Origin: Deltaproteobacteria bacterium
GTDB taxonomy: Bacteria > Desulfobacterota > Desulfobacteria > Desulfobacterales > Desulfatibacillaceae
NCBI GenBank assembly: GCA_019308705.1
Contig: JAFDHW010000067.1
Location: forward strand, 1-9,160
Length of the DNA stretch: 9,160 bases
Direction: 5' to 3'
Positions 6,342 through 9,160 of the stretch are shown piece by piece. Within the stretch, counting starts at the first letter, position 1. Every line of letters starts with the position of its first letter. The position numbers were made by a program, and so were the translations under genes. The notes beneath the pieces are model-generated. The model was not told the DNA's origin and did not search any database. It was given only the letters and a program-made list of their open reading frames with translations.

Positions 6342-9107
6342 TCATCCTGCCTGGCCGCCCTCCCAAAGGTCGCGGGTCAAGGCGTCGATCATGGCCACGA
6401 TCTGGTCGTCGCGCATGTTTTTCACGGAAAAGGCCTTGGCCGGGCACACCCCGGCGCAGATGCCGCAGCCCGTGCATTTCACCGGGTCGTGCCGCACCTT
6501 GCCCTCGGCGTTGATGTACGGCGAGCCGAAAGGGCAGGCGCGGAAGCACGCCAGGCAGGCCATGCAGATCTTCTCGTTCTGCTCGGAGACCGCGGCATTC
6601 AAGACCACCCGGTCCCGCGAAAGCAGCGCCCCGGCGCGGGACGCCGCGGCCAGGGCCTGGGCTATGGACTCGTCCACGGGCTTGGGGTAGTGGCACAGCC
6701 CGGCCACGAACACGCCGTCCGCGCTCATGTCTACGGGCCGCAGCTTGGGGTGGGCCTCGGAGAAGAAACCGTCCTCGTTCTTCCCTGCGTGGAAGTGGTG
6801 CAAAAGCCCGCCGTCCGCCGCGGGCTCGATGGCCGCGGCCAGCACCAACAGGTCCGCGGCGATCTGGACCTTCCTCCGCACCACCGGGTCGTACACGGTC
6901 ACGGAAAGGTCTTCGCCGCGGGCTTCCGCCACGGGCTTGTCCTCCGGGACGTAGCGGATGAACAGCACCCCCAGCTTCCGCGCCTTCTGGAAAAGTTCCT
7001 CGCGCAGCCCGTAGGTGCGGATGTCGCGGTAGAGCACGAACGCCCGGGCCTCGGGGTTTTCCTCTTTCAGCCGCACGGCGCTCTCCAGGGCGTGGGTGCA
7101 GCACACCCTGCTGCAGTAGGGCCGCCGTTCGTCGCGGGACCCCACGCACTGGATGAACACCGCGCTCTGCACGTTCCGGGCAAAGCCCGGGTCCTCGCGC
7201 CAGCGGGTGTCCAGGTCCTTGTGGGTGAGCACCCGGGAGTCCTCGCCGTAGAGGTATTCCACGGGCGTGGTTTCCACGCCCCCCACGGCCAGCACCGCCG
7301 CGCCGTGGGACACCTCCACGGGACCGCCCTGGGTGCGGATTGTGCTCGTAAAATGGCCCACCGAGCCGGAAACGGTTTCCACTTCCGCGTTTTTGTACAC
7401 GGTGACCTTGGGGTGGCTCTCCACACGGGCGACCAGGTCCTCGAGGGCGGGGGCCACCGGTTCGCCCTTCCAGGTGGCGGAAAGCCACCGGGCGTTTCCG
7501 CCCAGGTCGGGCTCCTTTTCCACCAGCACGGCCTCGAACCCCTGGTCCGCCAGGGAAAGGGCCGCGGTCATGCCCGAAAGCCCGCCTCCCACCACCAGGG
7601 CCCGTGGCACCACCTCCATCGAGGGTTCCACCAGGGGCAGGTTGCCGCAGACCTTGGCCACCGCCATGCGCACCTGGTCCTTGGCCTTTTCCGTGGCCGC
7701 GGCCGGGTCATGGGCGTGGACCCAGGAGCACTGGTTGCGGATGTTGGCCATCTCCAGCAAAAAGGGCGAAAGCCCGGATTCCCGCAGGGTGTCCGCGAAC
7801 ACGGCTTCGTGGGTGCGGGGGGTGCAGGCGGCCACCACCACCCGGTTTAACCCGTGCTCCCGGATGCGCTTGGTGATCAGCTCCTGGGTATCCGTGGAGC
7901 AGGTGAACAGATTGTTCTCCACGTGGACCACGCCGGGCAGGCGGGAGGCGAATTCGGCCACCCCCTGAACGTCCACCACCCCGGCGATGTTCACCCCGCA
8001 GGAGCACACGAACACCCCGCAGCGCGGCTCCTCGCCCAGGATGTCCCGCTGGGCGGGCCAGGTCTTTTTCCGGGCCAGGGTCCCCCGGCTTCGGGCCAGG
8101 GACCGGGAGGCGGAGGCCGCCGCGGCCGAGGCCTCGGTCACCGCCTGGGGGATGTCCTTGGGCGAGAGGAACGCGCCGGTGACGAAGACGCCCGGCACCG
8201 AGGACTCCACCGGGGCGAAACTCCCCGTCTCCGCGAACCGGCCGGCGTTCATGGAGATGCCCAGCTTGCCGGCGAGCTCCCGGGTCTCCGGCGTGGTCTC
8301 CATGCCCGTGGAGAGCACGGCCAGGTCGAAGGCCTCCCGCTCGGTCCTTCCCTCCTCCGTGGCCCAGGTCATGACCACGCCGGTGTCGTTTTTGCCCGGG
8401 TCGATGGTGTGGGGACGGGCGCGCACCAGGCGGACGCCCGCCTCCTTCGCTCCTTCCAGGTAGCGGTCGAACTCCTTGCCGTGGCAGCGCATGTCCATGT
8501 AAAAAATGGTGAGTTCGCAGTCGCCGTGCAAGTGTTCGGCGGCCACCCGGGCCTGCTTGAGGGCGTACATGCAGCACACGGACGAGCAGTAGGGGTTGTC
8601 CGCGCGGTTGATGTTCCGAGACCCCACGCACTGGATCCAGGCCACCTTTTTGGCGTCCCGGTTGTCGGAGATGCGGGTGACGTGGCCCAGGGAGGGGCCG
8701 GAAGGGGACAGCAGCCGCTCGAACTGCAGGCTGGTCACCACGTCCGGTATGCGTCCCATCCCCAAATGGTCCACGCCGGTGGGGTCGTAGGGCAAAAATC
8801 CGGGGGCCAGGATGATGGACCCCACGTTCACTTCCTCCACGGCCTCGGCGTCGTCGAAGTCGACAGCCCCGGTGGGACAGAACTTTTCGCAGGCCCGGCA
8901 TTTGCCCTTCTGGATGTAGATGCAGGCGTCGCCGTCGATGGCGTACTTCAACGGCACGGTCTGGCCGTACTTGATGTAGACGGCCTTTCTGCGGGAAAGG
9001 TTGACGTTGTAGGGGTCCGGGACGCTCTTGGGGCATTTTTCCGCGCACGCGCCGCAGGCGATGCACTTGTCCGGGTCGATGTAGCGCGGATGTCTTTTCA
9101 CCCGCAC
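6342..9107 (-). CDS. hdrA: Tandem HdrA-type FAD/iron-sulfur oxidoreductase (5' end missing)
   Basis: The 921 visible residues resemble heterodisulfide reductase subunit A, the flavin-bearing electron-bifurcating hub of Hdr complexes, and form two units. Unit 1 (1 to about 340) starts abruptly at HdrA's internal ferredoxin insert: C15-x2-C18-x2-C21-x3-C25, then C62, C70, C73, C77. It continues with 'IQCVGSRN', 'YCSSVCCMYALKQ' (173-185) and the FAD-domain end 'GVFVTGAFLSPKDIP' (306-320). It lacks the N-terminal CxCG domain and the GxGxxG motif that precede this insert in whole HdrA proteins. Unit 2 (363-921) has the N-terminal domain 'FVCSCGVNI' (366-374) with C403, C428 and C460, FAD motif G507-x-G509-x2-G512, 'QCVGSRDERRPYCSRVCC' (653-670), no ferredoxin insert, and two C-terminal clusters at C848-C858 and C878-C888. 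The GTG at 9107 is only the first possible start, lies in a fold-back repeat, and is unlikely to be real. The stop is 24 bases before mvhD. HdrA is secure; the full length is unknown. Confidence 0.9.
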   Translation of the reverse strand: MRVKRHPRYIDPDKCIACGACAEKCPKSVPDPYNVNLSRRKAVYIKYGQTVPLKYAIDGDACIYIQKGKCRACEKFCPTGAVDFDDAEAVEEVNVGSIILAPGFLPYDPTGVDHLGMGRIPDVVTSLQFERLLSPSGPSLGHVTRISDNRDAKKVAWIQCVGSRNINRADNPYCSSVCCMYALKQARVAAEHLHGDCELTIFYMDMRCHGKEFDRYLEGAKEAGVRLVRARPHTIDPGKNDTGVVMTWATEEGRTEREAFDLAVLSTGMETTPETRELAGKLGISMNAGRFAETGSFAPVESSVPGVFVTGAFLSPKDIPQAVTEASAAAASASRSLARSRGTLARKKTWPAQRDILGEEPRCGVFVCSCGVNIAGVVDVQGVAEFASRLPGVVHVENNLFTCSTDTQELITKRIREHGLNRVVVAACTPRTHEAVFADTLRESGLSPFLLEMANIRNQCSWVHAHDPAAATEKAKDQVRMAVAKVCGNLPLVEPSMEVVPRALVVGGGLSGMTAALSLADQGFEAVLVEKEPDLGGNARWLSATWKGEPVAPALEDLVARVESHPKVTVYKNAEVETVSGSVGHFTSTIRTQGGPVEVSHGAAVLAVGGVETTPVEYLYGEDSRVLTHKDLDTRWREDPGFARNVQSAVFIQCVGSRDERRPYCSRVCCTHALESAVRLKEENPEARAFVLYRDIRTYGLREELFQKARKLGVLFIRYVPEDKPVAEARGEDLSVTVYDPVVRRKVQIAADLLVLAAAIEPAADGGLLHHFHAGKNEDGFFSEAHPKLRPVDMSADGVFVAGLCHYPKPVDESIAQALAAASRAGALLSRDRVVLNAAVSEQNEKICMACLACFRACPFGSPYINAEGKVRHDPVKCTGCGICAGVCPAKAFSVKNMRDDQIVAMIDALTRDLWEGGQAG

Positions 9108-9160
9108 GGAAAAGACATCCGCGCTACATCGACCCGGACAAGTGCATCGCCTGCGGCGCG
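9048..9160. repeat. Inverted repeat (fold-back) at the right end of the window
   Basis: The left arm (9048-9099) and right arm (9109-9160) are perfect reverse complements over 52 bases, with a nine-base spacer (9100-9108). The left arm encodes the first ferredoxin motif of the HdrA fragment, so the right arm is simply the same coding sequence in antisense. A palindrome this long and exact, inside a conserved protein motif and ending at the edge of the sequence, is typical of a fold-back chimera from amplification or assembly. The arm may continue beyond the window. Nothing in the right arm supports a separate gene. Confidence 0.9.

Noticed and set aside
6036..7850. A 604-residue open frame on the plus strand
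   Set aside because: It is antisense to hdrA and mvhD, has a skewed Gly/His/Ala/Pro/Val-rich composition and no recognisable motif. Long antisense frames are expected in GC-rich coding DNA.
1..9160. tRNA, rRNA, CRISPR array, insertion sequence or phage genes
   Set aside because: No repeat-spacer pattern, transposase, integrase or structural-RNA signature is visible; the only sizeable repeat is the terminal fold-back.

Overview
Every gene in this GC-rich window is on the minus strand, so transcription runs from the right end to the left end. The content suggests a strictly anaerobic bacterium that uses the Wood-Ljungdahl (methyl-branch folate) pathway and makes selenoproteins. A Desulfobacterota-type sulfate reducer or syntroph fits best; this is inferred from gene content and style, not from a phylogenetic marker.

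Reading in the direction of transcription, the layout is: (1) 9107-6342, a 5'-truncated HdrA-type flavin/iron-sulfur protein made of two fused HdrA units; (2) 6317-5823, an MvhD-type electron-transfer subunit whose reading frame contains an in-frame UGA at 6077-6075, which I read as selenocysteine, with a bacterial SECIS-like hairpin at 6059-6041; (3) 5826-5158, MetV; (4) 5161-4226, MetF (methylenetetrahydrofolate reductase); (5) 4206-3082, an FrhB/FdhB-type iron-sulfur flavoprotein; (6) 2976-1156, a triple-PAS sensor histidine kinase; (7) 945-139, a DksA/TraR zinc-finger protein fused to a BON domain.

Genes 1 to 5 are tightly packed, with two ATGA start/stop overlaps and gaps of 24 and 19 bases, and look like one operon. 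HdrA, MvhD, MetV and MetF together match the known Moorella thermoacetica MetVF-HdrABC-MvhD reductase. The cluster probably encodes a cytoplasmic methylenetetrahydrofolate reductase that passes electrons through MetV, MvhD and the HdrA flavin and iron-sulfur chain, possibly by flavin-based electron bifurcation or confurcation. The FrhB-like protein is a plausible extra entry or exit point for a soluble electron carrier. HdrB and HdrC are not in the window.

The kinase is separated from this operon by 105 bases, and the DksA-BON gene from the kinase by 210 bases. Both are probably separate regulatory genes, and nothing in the sequence ties them to the metabolic operon.

The right end (9048-9160) is a near-perfect inverted repeat that folds the hdrA sequence back on itself. 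I read it as an assembly or amplification artefact at a contig end, so the true 5' part of hdrA is missing.
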